Positions 26,590 through 34,591 of a stretch of 64,000 nucleotides of DNA are shown in pieces. The stretch comes from G038396625 sp038396625 (GTDB lineage: Bacteria; Bacillota; Clostridia; Peptostreptococcales; Thermotaleaceae), in NCBI GenBank assembly GCA_038396625.1, contig CP121688.1:2790001-2854000 (forward strand). The letters are read 5' to 3'. The position numbers and the translations under genes were made by a program. The notes beneath the pieces were generated by a model. That model worked only from the letters and a program-made list of their open reading frames with translations. It did not search any database and was not told where the DNA came from. Each line of letters opens with the position of its first letter. The stretch's first letter is position 1.

Positions 26590-27963
26590 TTAAAAGTATA
26601 AGTCCCTTTCACCTTCTTCAATCCTCTTTAACCTTGCTAGTGTTTCCTTTTTAACCTTTTCATCCTCGATTTTTTCCAGCTCTTCAAGCAGCATTTTTTC
26701 TCCCTTTGCCCTTGTCTGCGCTGAGGCAGAAACCATTAAATTTTCTTTAAAGGTTAATATAGCATTTGGTTGACAAAATTCATGGATATGGGCATCCTTT
26801 GCCAATTCCATAAAAGCCTCTCCTGTTCTTTTTTCCCTGTAGCATGCTGTACAAAAGCTTGGCAAATGCCCTTGTTCACAAACTACCTGTAGCATCTCAT
26901 CTAATGTTCTTTCGTCGCTGGTTTCAAATTGTGTTGCTTTTCGATCATCCTCTTCATAACCTCCAGGATTTGTTCTAGAGCCTGCTGATATTTGGGATAC
27001 GCCTAAATTAAGCAATTCATCTCTTAAACCTGATCTTTCTCGAGTGGATAAGATAATTCCTGTATAAGGTACTGTCAATCTATATACCGCAACAATTTTT
27101 TTAAATTCTTTGTCAGATATAGGATATGGAACCTTCTGCAATGCAGATCCTAGTGCCGGTCTAAGCCTAGGTACAGATATGGTGTGGGGTCCTACATTAT
27201 ACTTGTCATCCATATACTGGGAATGCATTAATGTTCCTAATACATCAAATTTATAATCATACAACCCTAATAAAGCACCGATGCCAAAATCATCAATTCC
27301 TGCCTCAAAAGCTCTTTCGATTGCAGTAACACGATAATCATAATCTCCCTTTGCGCCCACAGGATGCATTTTTTTATAGGTTTCTCTATGATAAGTTTCT
27401 TGGAATATTTGAAATGTACCAATGCCCGATTTTTTCAATTCTTTAAATTCCTCTACACTCATTGGTGCAGCATTTACATTAATTCTTCGAATATCTACAT
27501 TTTTATAGATTGCCGCTACTGCATCGGTTATATGATGGATATGTGTTTTCTTAGGATCTTCGCCACATACCAATAAAATACGTTTATGTCCTTGAGCTTC
27601 TATGGCTTGTGCTTCATGGACAACCTCATCAGCACTCAATGTTCTTCTATGAAGCTCCTTATTAACAGCACGGAAACCACAGTATAAACAATTATTCGTG
27701 CATTCATTGCTCGTATATAGGGGTGCAAAAATAACAATTCGATTGCCATATATTTTTTCTTTGATAAAACGTGCAGATTCAAATAAAACTTCCATCGTTG
27801 TATCATCTTCTATTTGTAATAAAGCCGCTGCTTCTTCTAAGGTCAATCCATAGCAGTCTTTTGCTTTTTCAATTATTTCTAATATTTCTTCTCTGTTTAC
27901 CCGCTTTGCACTCTCCAAAAGCATATTAATTCTTTCTTCATCAATCATATGGTGTGTATTCAT
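26590..27963 (-). CDS. hydG: [FeFe]-hydrogenase maturase HydG
   Basis: HydG is a radical-SAM tyrosine lyase that makes the CO and CN ligands of the H-cluster. The 457-residue product has the N-terminal motif CTNNCLYC (CX3CX2C) and the C-terminal CX2CX22C motif beginning CTAC, which binds the auxiliary cluster. SAGSRTNPGGY is a conserved block. I chose the ATG at 27963 preceded by GGAGGAT (11 nt); an in-frame TTG 15 codons upstream lacks a good site. It follows the TM1266-like gene and precedes hydE by 12 bp. Confidence 0.96.
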   Translation of the reverse strand: MNTHHMIDEERINMLLESAKRVNREEILEIIEKAKDCYGLTLEEAAALLQIEDDTTMEVLFESARFIKEKIYGNRIVIFAPLYTSNECTNNCLYCGFRAVNKELHRRTLSADEVVHEAQAIEAQGHKRILLVCGEDPKKTHIHHITDAVAAIYKNVDIRRINVNAAPMSVEEFKELKKSGIGTFQIFQETYHRETYKKMHPVGAKGDYDYRVTAIERAFEAGIDDFGIGALLGLYDYKFDVLGTLMHSQYMDDKYNVGPHTISVPRLRPALGSALQKVPYPISDKEFKKIVAVYRLTVPYTGIILSTRERSGLRDELLNLGVSQISAGSRTNPGGYEEDDRKATQFETSDERTLDEMLQVVCEQGHLPSFCTACYREKRTGEAFMELAKDAHIHEFCQPNAILTFKENLMVSASAQTRAKGEKMLLEELEKIEDEKVKKETLARLKRIEEGERDLYF

Positions 27964-28036
27964 AGTAATTTTATCCTCCTCATACTGGTTAGCGCACCTT
28001 TTACACAACTCCCATAACAGTAATTCTATTGAATCC

Positions 28037-28282
28037 TTATTTTTTGGTTAAAGCGCTCTTGACTGTTACACCTTCTAATTTACCTAATTTTCCTGTTAAC
28101 GCACCAATTTCATCAGTTGTGCCGTCCACAATAATGGATATTACACTAACATGCTTTTCTTTATAGGGTACACCCATTCTTCCAACAATGATTTCTCCAT
28201 AGCTGCTTAACAGTTTATTAACCATGTCCACACTTTCTCTATTTTCCACAATAATTGCAATAACACCAATCCGTTTATTCAT
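28037..28282 (-). CDS. TM1266 family putative iron-only hydrogenase system regulator
   Basis: This 81-residue protein has the ferredoxin-like ACT/NikR C-terminal fold. It contains RIGVIAIIVENRESVDMVN, IIVGRMGVPYKEKHVSVISI and GKLGKLEGVTVKSAL. The family is repeatedly found with hydEFG and is called a hydrogenase system regulator, but no DNA-binding domain is present and its action is not known. It is the first gene after the leader at 28283-28500 and heads the hydG-hydE-hydF operon. The ATG follows AAAGGAG. Confidence 0.9.
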   Translation of the reverse strand: MNKRIGVIAIIVENRESVDMVNKLLSSYGEIIVGRMGVPYKEKHVSVISIIVDGTTDEIGALTGKLGKLEGVTVKSALTKK

Positions 28283-28348
28283 CTAAATCTTCTCCTTTTA
28301 TTTCTTTTAGGAACTATTTCACGCGTTACATCTATTTTTTTCAAAAAA

Positions 28349-28378
28349 CAAAAAACTTCCCTAAAAGATAAGGAAAGT
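28349..28378 (-). terminator. leader terminator (attenuator candidate) before the hyd maturation operon
   Basis: An 8-bp stem (28355-28362 with 28371-28378, one G-U) with an 8-nt loop on the minus strand is followed by six T. It lies inside the ~210-nt leader between the promoter and the TM1266-like gene, 4 nt after the stop codon of the 5-codon ORF, so read-through must be allowed for the operon to be expressed. Confidence 0.7.
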
Positions 28379-28382
28379 CGTT

Positions 28383-28400
28383 TTATGTATCCATTGTCAT
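28383..28400 (-). CDS. 5-codon leader ORF (MTMDT) upstream of the hyd maturation operon
   Basis: An ATG preceded at 5 nt by the strong ribosome binding site GAGGGTG opens a reading frame of Met-Thr-Met-Asp-Thr then TAA. It lies in the leader of the TM1266-hydG-hydE-hydF operon. The stop codon is 4 nt from the base of the leader terminator, so a ribosome terminating or stalling there would cover the 5' arm of that hairpin. This suggests translation-coupled attenuation, by inference. It could also be a chance ORF. Confidence 0.5.
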   Translation of the reverse strand: MTMDT

Positions 28401-28499
28401 ATAATCACCCTCTTACCTTTTGCTCAGAAAAATCCTCGCAATTAGATTTTTATTGTTTTCCTTCAAATGAATGATATCCATCCGTCAGATCTTACTATT

Positions 28500-28528
28500 A
28501 TTCTATCGCTTTTCACACAGTTTTTCAA
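28500..28528 (-). promoter_or_regulatory. sigma-A promoter of the hyd maturation operon
   Basis: TTGAAA (28523-28528) and TAGAAT (28500-28505) on the minus strand are 17 nt apart. The start would be near 28493, giving a leader of about 210 nt that holds the short ORF and terminator. The 325-bp gap between hydA and the TM1266-like gene contains this promoter, the leader and the hydA terminator. Confidence 0.7.
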
Positions 28529-28565
28529 GTTAATTTTTTCACAATTTAAATAAAATATCCTACTT

Positions 28566-28599
28566 TTAAAAAAGCGTAGATGCTTTAACATCTACGCTT
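28566..28599 (-). terminator. intrinsic terminator of the hydrogenase structural operon
   Basis: An 11-bp perfect stem on the minus strand with a 6-nt loop and six T starts 9 bp after the hydA stop. Confidence 0.88.
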
Positions 28600-28607
28600 C
28601 CTTTACA

Positions 28608-30425
28608 CTATTCGTTACAACCGCAATGACAATCTTTCGCTGCTGCCGCTTCCTGACAGCAGGAATCAGCACCATCATCTGTAGGGAATTTTTCTCTTGC
28701 GACATAATGGGTGTGTAATAACTCATGAGCCTTATGACTATTTGGTTTACCTAAGAAATCTTCATACAGCTTTATAATTTGTGGGTTTTCATGGGATTTT
28801 CTAAGTTCTAATATCATATCTTCTTCATATAAGGCTTTTGCTCTTTCTACTCTAACATCACATTCTGACAATATTTTTGATGAAACCTGTGGCTGTCCTC
28901 CACCAGTTACACAACCACCACTACATCCCATAATTTCAATGAAATGATAATCTTTTTCACCGGCTTTGACCATATCAAGTAGTTTTTTTGCACTTGCTGT
29001 ACCATGTGCCACAGCTACTCTAATCTTATTGCCTGCCAAAGTTAATTCTGCCTCTTTAATATTTTCAATACCTCTTACTGCCTTGTATTCAATTTCTTCA
29101 AATGATTTTTCTTCCAATACCTCTGCAACCGTTCTTAAAGCTGCTTCCATAACACCACCGGTAGCACCAAAGATAACCGCTGCACCTGTATAATCTCCTA
29201 ATAAGCTTTCATCAAATTTTTCATCTGCAAGCTCTAGGAATTTAATTCTCGCTTGTTTAATCATCTTTCCTAATTCTCTTGTTGTAAGAACTGCATCTAC
29301 ATCCCTTAAGCCAGTACCTTTCATTTCAGGACGTGCAGATTCTGTCTTCTTAGAAGTACATGGCATGATTGAAACAACAAAAATTTTCTTAGGATCGATA
29401 TTATTCTTTTCTGCATAGTATGATTTCACAATGGCACCCATCATTTGGTGTGGTGATTTACATGTAGATAGATTATCTAAGAACTCTGGATAGTTAAATT
29501 CACAATAGCGAATCCATCCTGGAGAACAAGAAGTAATCATTGGTAGCTTACCACCATTTTGAATTCTGCCTAATAACTCATGTCCTTCTTCCATAATCGT
29601 TAAGTCAGCTGCAAAGTTTGTATCATATACTTTGTCAAATCCAAGTCTTTTTAAAGCTGCAACCATTTTTCCTGTTACTCTTGTTCCAATTGGCAAACCA
29701 AACTCTTCTCCAAGGCCTGCTCTTACCGCTGGAGCTGTTTGTACTACCACATGCATCTCAGGGTCTTCTAAGGCATCCCAAACTCTTTCAATATCTTCTT
29801 TCTCTCTTAATGCAGCTACTGGACAGGCAACGATACATTGTCCACAATAGATACATGGCGCATCTGCCATGCTTACATCGAAAGCTGGCGCAACTTCTGT
29901 ATTAAATCCTCTATTTGTAAATTCTAGAATCCCTATTTGTTGTACATTTTTACATACATTTACACATCTTCCACACAGTATACACTTACTAGGATCTCGA
30001 ACAATAGAATGGGATCTGTTATCAATTACCTTCTCTAGCTTTTCACCTTCAAATGGAATTTCTTGAATATTTAATTCTTCTGCTAAACTTTGTAATTCAC
30101 AGTTTTGATTTCTAAAGCAAGTTAAACATTCTCTGTTATGATTAGATAAAATTAATTCTACCGTTGCTTTTCTTGCATCTCTTACTTTTTTTGTATTGGT
30201 TTTTACAACCATTCCTTCAGATACTGGATAAACGCAGGAAGCTTGCAACCCTCTCGCTCCTTCAATTTCTACTAAGCATACGCGACACGCGCCCACTTCA
30301 TTGATCTCTTTTAAATAGCATAGGGTTGGAATGTCAATTCCTATCGTCTTTGCAGCCTCAAGTATTGTAGATCCTTTAGGCACTTCAACTTTTATATTAT
30401 CAATGGTCAAAGTAACTTTTTCCAC
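28608..30425 (-). CDS. hydA: [FeFe]-hydrogenase catalytic subunit, NADH-dependent bifurcating type
   Basis: The ~605-residue subunit makes or oxidises H2 at the H-cluster. In order: a [2Fe-2S] domain (CYLKEINEVGACRVC), a HxxxCxxC segment (HNRECLTC), two [4Fe-4S] clusters (CILCGRCVNVC, CIYCGQCIVACP), and the H-cluster motifs TSCSPGW, MPCTSKK and EIMGCSGGCVTGGGQP. A Cys-rich tail (CC...CHCGC) follows. The L1 motif has Ser where most enzymes have TSCCPGW. The gene context (nuoE, hndB, nuoF) marks an electron-bifurcating or NADH-linked enzyme. I prefer the GTG at 30425, 10 nt after GGAG; a GTG three codons upstream sits too close. Confidence 0.96.
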   Translation of the reverse strand: MEKVTLTIDNIKVEVPKGSTILEAAKTIGIDIPTLCYLKEINEVGACRVCLVEIEGARGLQASCVYPVSEGMVVKTNTKKVRDARKATVELILSNHNRECLTCFRNQNCELQSLAEELNIQEIPFEGEKLEKVIDNRSHSIVRDPSKCILCGRCVNVCKNVQQIGILEFTNRGFNTEVAPAFDVSMADAPCIYCGQCIVACPVAALREKEDIERVWDALEDPEMHVVVQTAPAVRAGLGEEFGLPIGTRVTGKMVAALKRLGFDKVYDTNFAADLTIMEEGHELLGRIQNGGKLPMITSCSPGWIRYCEFNYPEFLDNLSTCKSPHQMMGAIVKSYYAEKNNIDPKKIFVVSIMPCTSKKTESARPEMKGTGLRDVDAVLTTRELGKMIKQARIKFLELADEKFDESLLGDYTGAAVIFGATGGVMEAALRTVAEVLEEKSFEEIEYKAVRGIENIKEAELTLAGNKIRVAVAHGTASAKKLLDMVKAGEKDYHFIEIMGCSGGCVTGGGQPQVSSKILSECDVRVERAKALYEEDMILELRKSHENPQIIKLYEDFLGKPNSHKAHELLHTHYVAREKFPTDDGADSCCQEAAAAKDCHCGCNE

Positions 30426-30462
30426 TTTTGCCACTCTCCTTTTCTTTTAAGATAGAAGCTTA

Positions 30463-32259
30463 CTACTTCTTAGAAATTGCCTTGAATGGACACGCTTCCA
30501 TACAAGCTCCGCACTTAATACATTTATCTTGATTAATATGATATACTTCTTTTCCTTTTACACCATCAATACAATTCACAGGACATTTATTTGCACAGAT
30601 ACCGCATTTTTTACAAAGTTCTGGATCAATCTTATAGGCTAATAATTCCTGACACACACCTGCAGGACATCTTTTTTCATTTACGTGCGCTTCATATTCA
30701 TGTCTAAAATATCTTAGTGTTGACAATACAGGGTTTGGAGCAGTTTGACCCAATCCACATAAAGAAGAAGCCTTAATGTTTTGTGCTAATCTTTCAAGCT
30801 TATCAATATCTTCTGGTTCGCCTTTACCAGATGTAATCTTATCTAATATTTCTAACATTCTTTTTGTACCAATTCGACATGGAGGACATTTACCACAAGA
30901 TTCATCTACTGTAAAGTCTAGAAAGAATCTAGCGATATCCACCATACAGTTATCCTCGTCCATAACAATCATACCACCAGAGCCCATCATAGAACCTAGT
31001 GCAATTAAATTATCATAATCAATAGGTGTATCTAAATGATCTGCAGTGATACATCCACCAGATGGTCCACCTGTTTGTACTGCTTTAAACTTCTTCCCGT
31101 TTGGTATGCCGCCACCGATTTCATAGATTACTTCTCTTAAAGTTGTTCCCATTGGTATTTCCAAAAGACCCGTATTGTTGATCTTTCCACCTAGTGCAAA
31201 CACTTTTGTTCCTTTTGATTTTTCTGTACCTGTACTTGCAAACCATTCTGCACCATTAAGAATAATCTGAGGTACATTGGCATAGGTTTCAACATTGTTT
31301 AACAAGGTTGGTTTTTGCCATAGTCCTTTTACTGCTGGGAATGGTGGTCTTGGTCTTGGCATTCCTCTGTGTCCTTCTATAGAATTTAATAATGCTGTTT
31401 CTTCCCCACAAACAAACGCTCCAGCACCTAATCTGATTTCCATATCAAATTCAAAGTCCGTTCCGAAAATATTTTTTCCTAATAAACCATACTCTTTTGC
31501 TTGGTCAATCGCAATTTGCAATCTGTGTACAGCAATTGGGTACTCTGCCCTTACATAAACATATCCTTGGTTTGCACCTACTGCGTAACCAGCAATTGCC
31601 ATGGCTTCAATAATAGCGTGAGGATCCCCTTCTAGTACCGATCTATCCATGAACGCTCCTGGATCTCCTTCGTCTGCATTGCAACATACATATTTTTGAT
31701 CTGCTGAAGCCTTATAAGTGAACTCCCATTTTAAACCAGTTGGGAATCCACCACCCCCACGACCACGAAGTCCCGATTTCTTAATTTCTTCTATTACTTG
31801 CTCTCTTGTCATCTCTGTAAGTGCTTTTCCTAAAGCTTTATATCCATCAAAAGCAATGTATTCCTTGATATCCTCTGGGTTAATAACACCACAGTTTCTC
31901 AATGCTGTTCTTTTTTGTTTTTTATAGAAATCTACCTCATTGATAGATCTTACTTGATCTTCTACAACAGCCTCTTTAAAGAGTAAATCTTTTACAATTC
32001 TACCTTTTAATAAATGTTCTTCTGTGATTCTCGCAATATCCTCTACCTTTACATGGCTATAGAAGGCTCCCTCAGGATATACAATAACAATAGGTCCCGC
32101 TTCACAAAGTCCAAAACATCCCGTTCTCACCAATTTTACTTCATTTGCTAAGTTATGCTTCTCTAATTCTTTATTAAAAGTATCTATAAGGGTTTGTGAA
32201 CCTGAAGAAGTACATCCTGTACCACCGCAGATTAATACATGTGCTCTATATAATTCCAT
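30463..32259 (-). CDS. NuoF-like NADH-binding subunit of the hydrogenase complex (HydB/HndC type)
   Basis: This 598-residue flavoprotein subunit carries FMN and the NADH site. It has an N-terminal thioredoxin-like [2Fe-2S] domain (CGGTGCTSSG...CFGLCEAG), the NuoF core with GRGGGGFPTGLKW and GAGAFVCGEETAL, and the cluster motif SCGKCPPCRIGTKRM. A C-terminal 2[4Fe-4S] ferredoxin domain follows (CKKCGICANKCP, CIKCGACMEACP). This is the domain order of HydB/HndC in bifurcating hydrogenases, where NADH and ferredoxin exchange electrons. It lies 37 bp upstream of hydA. The ATG follows GAGGAGG. Confidence 0.95.
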   Translation of the reverse strand: MELYRAHVLICGGTGCTSSGSQTLIDTFNKELEKHNLANEVKLVRTGCFGLCEAGPIVIVYPEGAFYSHVKVEDIARITEEHLLKGRIVKDLLFKEAVVEDQVRSINEVDFYKKQKRTALRNCGVINPEDIKEYIAFDGYKALGKALTEMTREQVIEEIKKSGLRGRGGGGFPTGLKWEFTYKASADQKYVCCNADEGDPGAFMDRSVLEGDPHAIIEAMAIAGYAVGANQGYVYVRAEYPIAVHRLQIAIDQAKEYGLLGKNIFGTDFEFDMEIRLGAGAFVCGEETALLNSIEGHRGMPRPRPPFPAVKGLWQKPTLLNNVETYANVPQIILNGAEWFASTGTEKSKGTKVFALGGKINNTGLLEIPMGTTLREVIYEIGGGIPNGKKFKAVQTGGPSGGCITADHLDTPIDYDNLIALGSMMGSGGMIVMDEDNCMVDIARFFLDFTVDESCGKCPPCRIGTKRMLEILDKITSGKGEPEDIDKLERLAQNIKASSLCGLGQTAPNPVLSTLRYFRHEYEAHVNEKRCPAGVCQELLAYKIDPELCKKCGICANKCPVNCIDGVKGKEVYHINQDKCIKCGACMEACPFKAISKK

Positions 32260-32292
32260 GGTCTTACCTCCTCACAAAATTGTTGGTTTTAA

Positions 32293-32658
32293 TTATTTCG
32301 CGGCTCCGATTGTATATTCATCCACTACTTTTCCATTCACAACATGCTCTGCAACAATTCTCTTTGCCTTCTCCGCTGTCATCTCTACATAAGTTACTTT
32401 TTCTTCACCAGGCTTATATATTTCAACAATTGGCTCTAGTCGGCACACGCCAATACATCCTGTTTGACTAACAACCACATCTTGTAAGTTTCTTTTCTTT
32501 ACCTCTTCTACTAGTGCCATGAGTACTGGTCTTGCTCCTGCAGATATACCACAAGTAGCCATACCCACAACGATTCTTGTACCTTCTCTTTCATGTCTGA
32601 TATCAACTTTTTTAAGCGCATCCTCACGAATTTTTGCTAATTCCTCTAATGATTTCAT
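32293..32658 (-). CDS. [2Fe-2S] thioredoxin-like ferredoxin subunit (HndB type)
   Basis: The 121-residue protein has an N-terminal helical part and a thioredoxin-like [2Fe-2S] domain with ATCGISAGARP and SQTGCIGVCRLEP, supplying four cysteines. It matches the HndB subunit that accompanies NuoE- and NuoF-like proteins in NADP- or NAD-linked [FeFe]-hydrogenases, where it relays electrons. It lies between nuoE and nuoF with short gaps. The ATG follows TTGGGAGGG. Confidence 0.92.
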   Translation of the reverse strand: MKSLEELAKIREDALKKVDIRHEREGTRIVVGMATCGISAGARPVLMALVEEVKKRNLQDVVVSQTGCIGVCRLEPIVEIYKPGEEKVTYVEMTAEKAKRIVAEHVVNGKVVDEYTIGAAK

Positions 32659-32753
32659 GATTGATTCCCTCCCAATTTAAAGGTTATAAAAACGTTTGCA
32701 CAGAGTCTATTATTTTAGAGTCATTACCATTGAATTACTGTTTATCTTAAATT

Positions 32754-33227
32754 CTAATACTTGCTTAATATTCCAGGAACATCTGATTCAACAAGTCGTC
32801 CATATACATCTTCATTGACTGTTAATACAGGTGCTAGTCCACAGGCTCCAATACATCTTGTGGCTTCTAATGAGAATTTTCCGTCTTTTGATGTAGCTCC
32901 TACCTCAATATTAATTTCTTGTTTAATTCTGTCAATAATTTTCTGTGCTCCCTTTACATAGCAAGCAGTACCCAAACAAACACCGATTGTATATTGTCCC
33001 TTAGGTGTAAGTGAAAATTGGGAATAAAAAGTAACAACACCATAGATTTCTGCTAAAGGCATATTCAGTTCTTCAGAAATCTTTTTCTGAACTTCAATTG
33101 GAAGACAGCCAAAAACCTTTTGTGCTTCATTGAGTACAGGTATTAGCGCTCCTCTTTTCTCTTTGTGCTTTGCAATGATTTCATCTAGCTTTGCAAAGTT
33201 TTCTTGTGTTAAAATATTGTTTGCCAT
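32754..33227 (-). CDS. NuoE-like [2Fe-2S] subunit (HydC/HndA type)
   Basis: The 157-residue subunit has an N-terminal four-helix part (KIISEELNMPLAEIYGVVTFYSQF region) and a thioredoxin-like [2Fe-2S] domain with CLGTACYVKGA and ATRCIGACGLAP, the C-x4-C and C-x3-C ligands of the 24-kDa family. It passes electrons from the NuoF-like flavoprotein. It heads the nuoE-hndB-nuoF-hydA operon behind GGGGAGG. A TATAAT (about 33310) overlaps an inverted repeat (33300-33320) that may be its operator. Confidence 0.95.
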   Translation of the reverse strand: MANNILTQENFAKLDEIIAKHKEKRGALIPVLNEAQKVFGCLPIEVQKKISEELNMPLAEIYGVVTFYSQFSLTPKGQYTIGVCLGTACYVKGAQKIIDRIKQEINIEVGATSKDGKFSLEATRCIGACGLAPVLTVNEDVYGRLVESDVPGILSKY

Positions 33228-33299
33228 AGTACCTCCCCTTTTCCCTTAATAATTTTCTAAAGAATAGAAATTATATTATATTGGTGTATGAAAACTTTA

Positions 33300-33320
33300 A
33301 TTTGTTTCATTATAACAAAT
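33300..33320. promoter_or_regulatory. inverted repeat ATTTGTT-N7-AACAAAT at the nuoE-hydA operon promoter
   Basis: A 7-bp perfect inverted repeat with 7-nt spacer overlaps the only good TATAAT (minus strand) in the 440-bp gap between the MOSC gene and nuoE. It resembles the redox repressor Rex site TTGTTA-N6-TAACAA but with a spacer one base short, so the assignment to Rex is weak. The rest of the gap is AT-rich DNA with a terminator at 33629-33651. Confidence 0.4.
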
Positions 33321-33628
33321 AATTCACAATAAGTGTATGATTTTTTATCAATCTATTTTGACTTTTTTGCATTTTGCATCAATCATTTCCTACATGAAAT
33401 TTTGCAAATAAAATCATTCATTTTGTGGTTTTTACCAATTCATCAAAATACATCTGTCTTTTTGATTTTTCCATCAGTTCAGTATTTATTTTAAAACGAT
33501 ATATGATTATTACAATTTTTTCCCACCATTTAACATATCATTAAAAATATTGTATTATTTTTTTCACAAATCTTTGTTAGCATTTTATCATATTTTGCTT
33601 GTATTTTTAACACAATTATTTAAATAGT

Positions 33629-33651
33629 AAGCATCCAATTTGTGGATGCTT
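33629..33651 (-). terminator. terminator of the moa/tup operon
   Basis: A 9-bp perfect stem with 5-nt loop on the minus strand starts 16 bp after the MOSC stop, followed by a T-rich but not pure T stretch. Confidence 0.7.
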
Positions 33652-33667
33652 TTATAAATGACTCGTA

Positions 33668-34114
33668 TTATTTTATTACTTCTATAATATCTCCTCTTTT
33701 TACTTTTCCGCTCTTTAAAACTTTTGTAAATATTCCTTCCCTAGGCATGACACATTGACCTACTTGTTTTTTAATAGCACACGCATCATGACAATCCTTC
33801 CCGATTTGTGAAACTTCCTGGATGGTTTCTCCGATTTTTAATTGAGTTCCTACTGGTAATTCATAAAGAATAATTCCTTCTGTTGTAAGATTTTCAGCAA
33901 ATTTTCCACTACACAACCCGTGGATTCCCATTTTTTTCATTTTTTCAACACTTTCAACCCCTAGTAAGCTCACTTGTCTATGCCACTTTCCTGCATGTGC
34001 ATCTCCTACTAATCCATAATTCTCTTGAAAAAAGCCTTCCTCTACTGGGGTTTTGATAACACCTTTCTTTTCACTAATATTGACATCTAAGACTCTACCC
34101 TTCAATTGATTCAC
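33668..34114 (-). CDS. MOSC domain protein
   Basis: The 148-residue protein has a MOSC (molybdenum cofactor sulfurase C-terminal-like) fold. DAHAGKWHRQVSLL, KFAENLTTEGI and CHDACAIKKQVGQC are typical, the last with the conserved Cys residues. MOSC proteins bind pterin cofactors or transfer sulfur to them. It overlaps moaC by 20 bp. The GTG at 34114 is close to its ribosome binding site, and a TTG three codons later has better spacing. It is last in the operon. Confidence 0.88.
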   Translation of the reverse strand: MNQLKGRVLDVNISEKKGVIKTPVEEGFFQENYGLVGDAHAGKWHRQVSLLGVESVEKMKKMGIHGLCSGKFAENLTTEGIILYELPVGTQLKIGETIQEVSQIGKDCHDACAIKKQVGQCVMPREGIFTKVLKSGKVKRGDIIEVIK

Positions 34115-34583
34115 CTTCCCTTATATAGGTCCCAGATTTTCCACCTGTTTTTTTTATCAATCTGATATCCGAAATAATCATATCCTTATCCACAGCTTTA
34201 CACATGTCATAAATTGTTAAAGCAGCTATTGATACACTGTTTAATGCTTCCATTTCTACACCAGTTTTTCCTACTGTTTTCACTGTAGCTTCAATATGGA
34301 TAACTGATTTTTCTTCCTCTAGCTGAAAGTCCATATCCACACCTGTTATAAATATGCTGTGACACATGGGAATATTCTCACTGGTTTTTTTTGCAGCTAT
34401 AATCCCCGCCACCTGTGCTACAGATAGAACCTCTCCTTTCTTCATTTTGCCTTCTTTAATCATTGCTAATGTCTGAGGTTTCATCTTAATACTTGCTCTT
34501 GCTATTGCTATTCTTACTGTGTCTTCTTTCTGTCCTACATCTACCATTTTAGGTCTTCCTTTTTCATCTATATGTGTAAACAT
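34095..34583 (-). CDS. moaC: cyclic pyranopterin monophosphate synthase
   Basis: MoaC acts after MoaA and converts the 3',8-cyclo-GTP product to cyclic pyranopterin monophosphate. The 162-residue protein has AGIIAAKKTSENIPMCHSI, VKTVGKTGVEMEALNSV and LTIYDMCKAVDKDM, with the conserved catalytic Lys and Asp residues. It starts 8 bp after moaA and overlaps the MOSC gene. Confidence 0.96.
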   Translation of the reverse strand: MFTHIDEKGRPKMVDVGQKEDTVRIAIARASIKMKPQTLAMIKEGKMKKGEVLSVAQVAGIIAAKKTSENIPMCHSIFITGVDMDFQLEEEKSVIHIEATVKTVGKTGVEMEALNSVSIAALTIYDMCKAVDKDMIISDIRLIKKTGGKSGTYIREGESIEG

Positions 34584-34591
34584 TCTATGTT

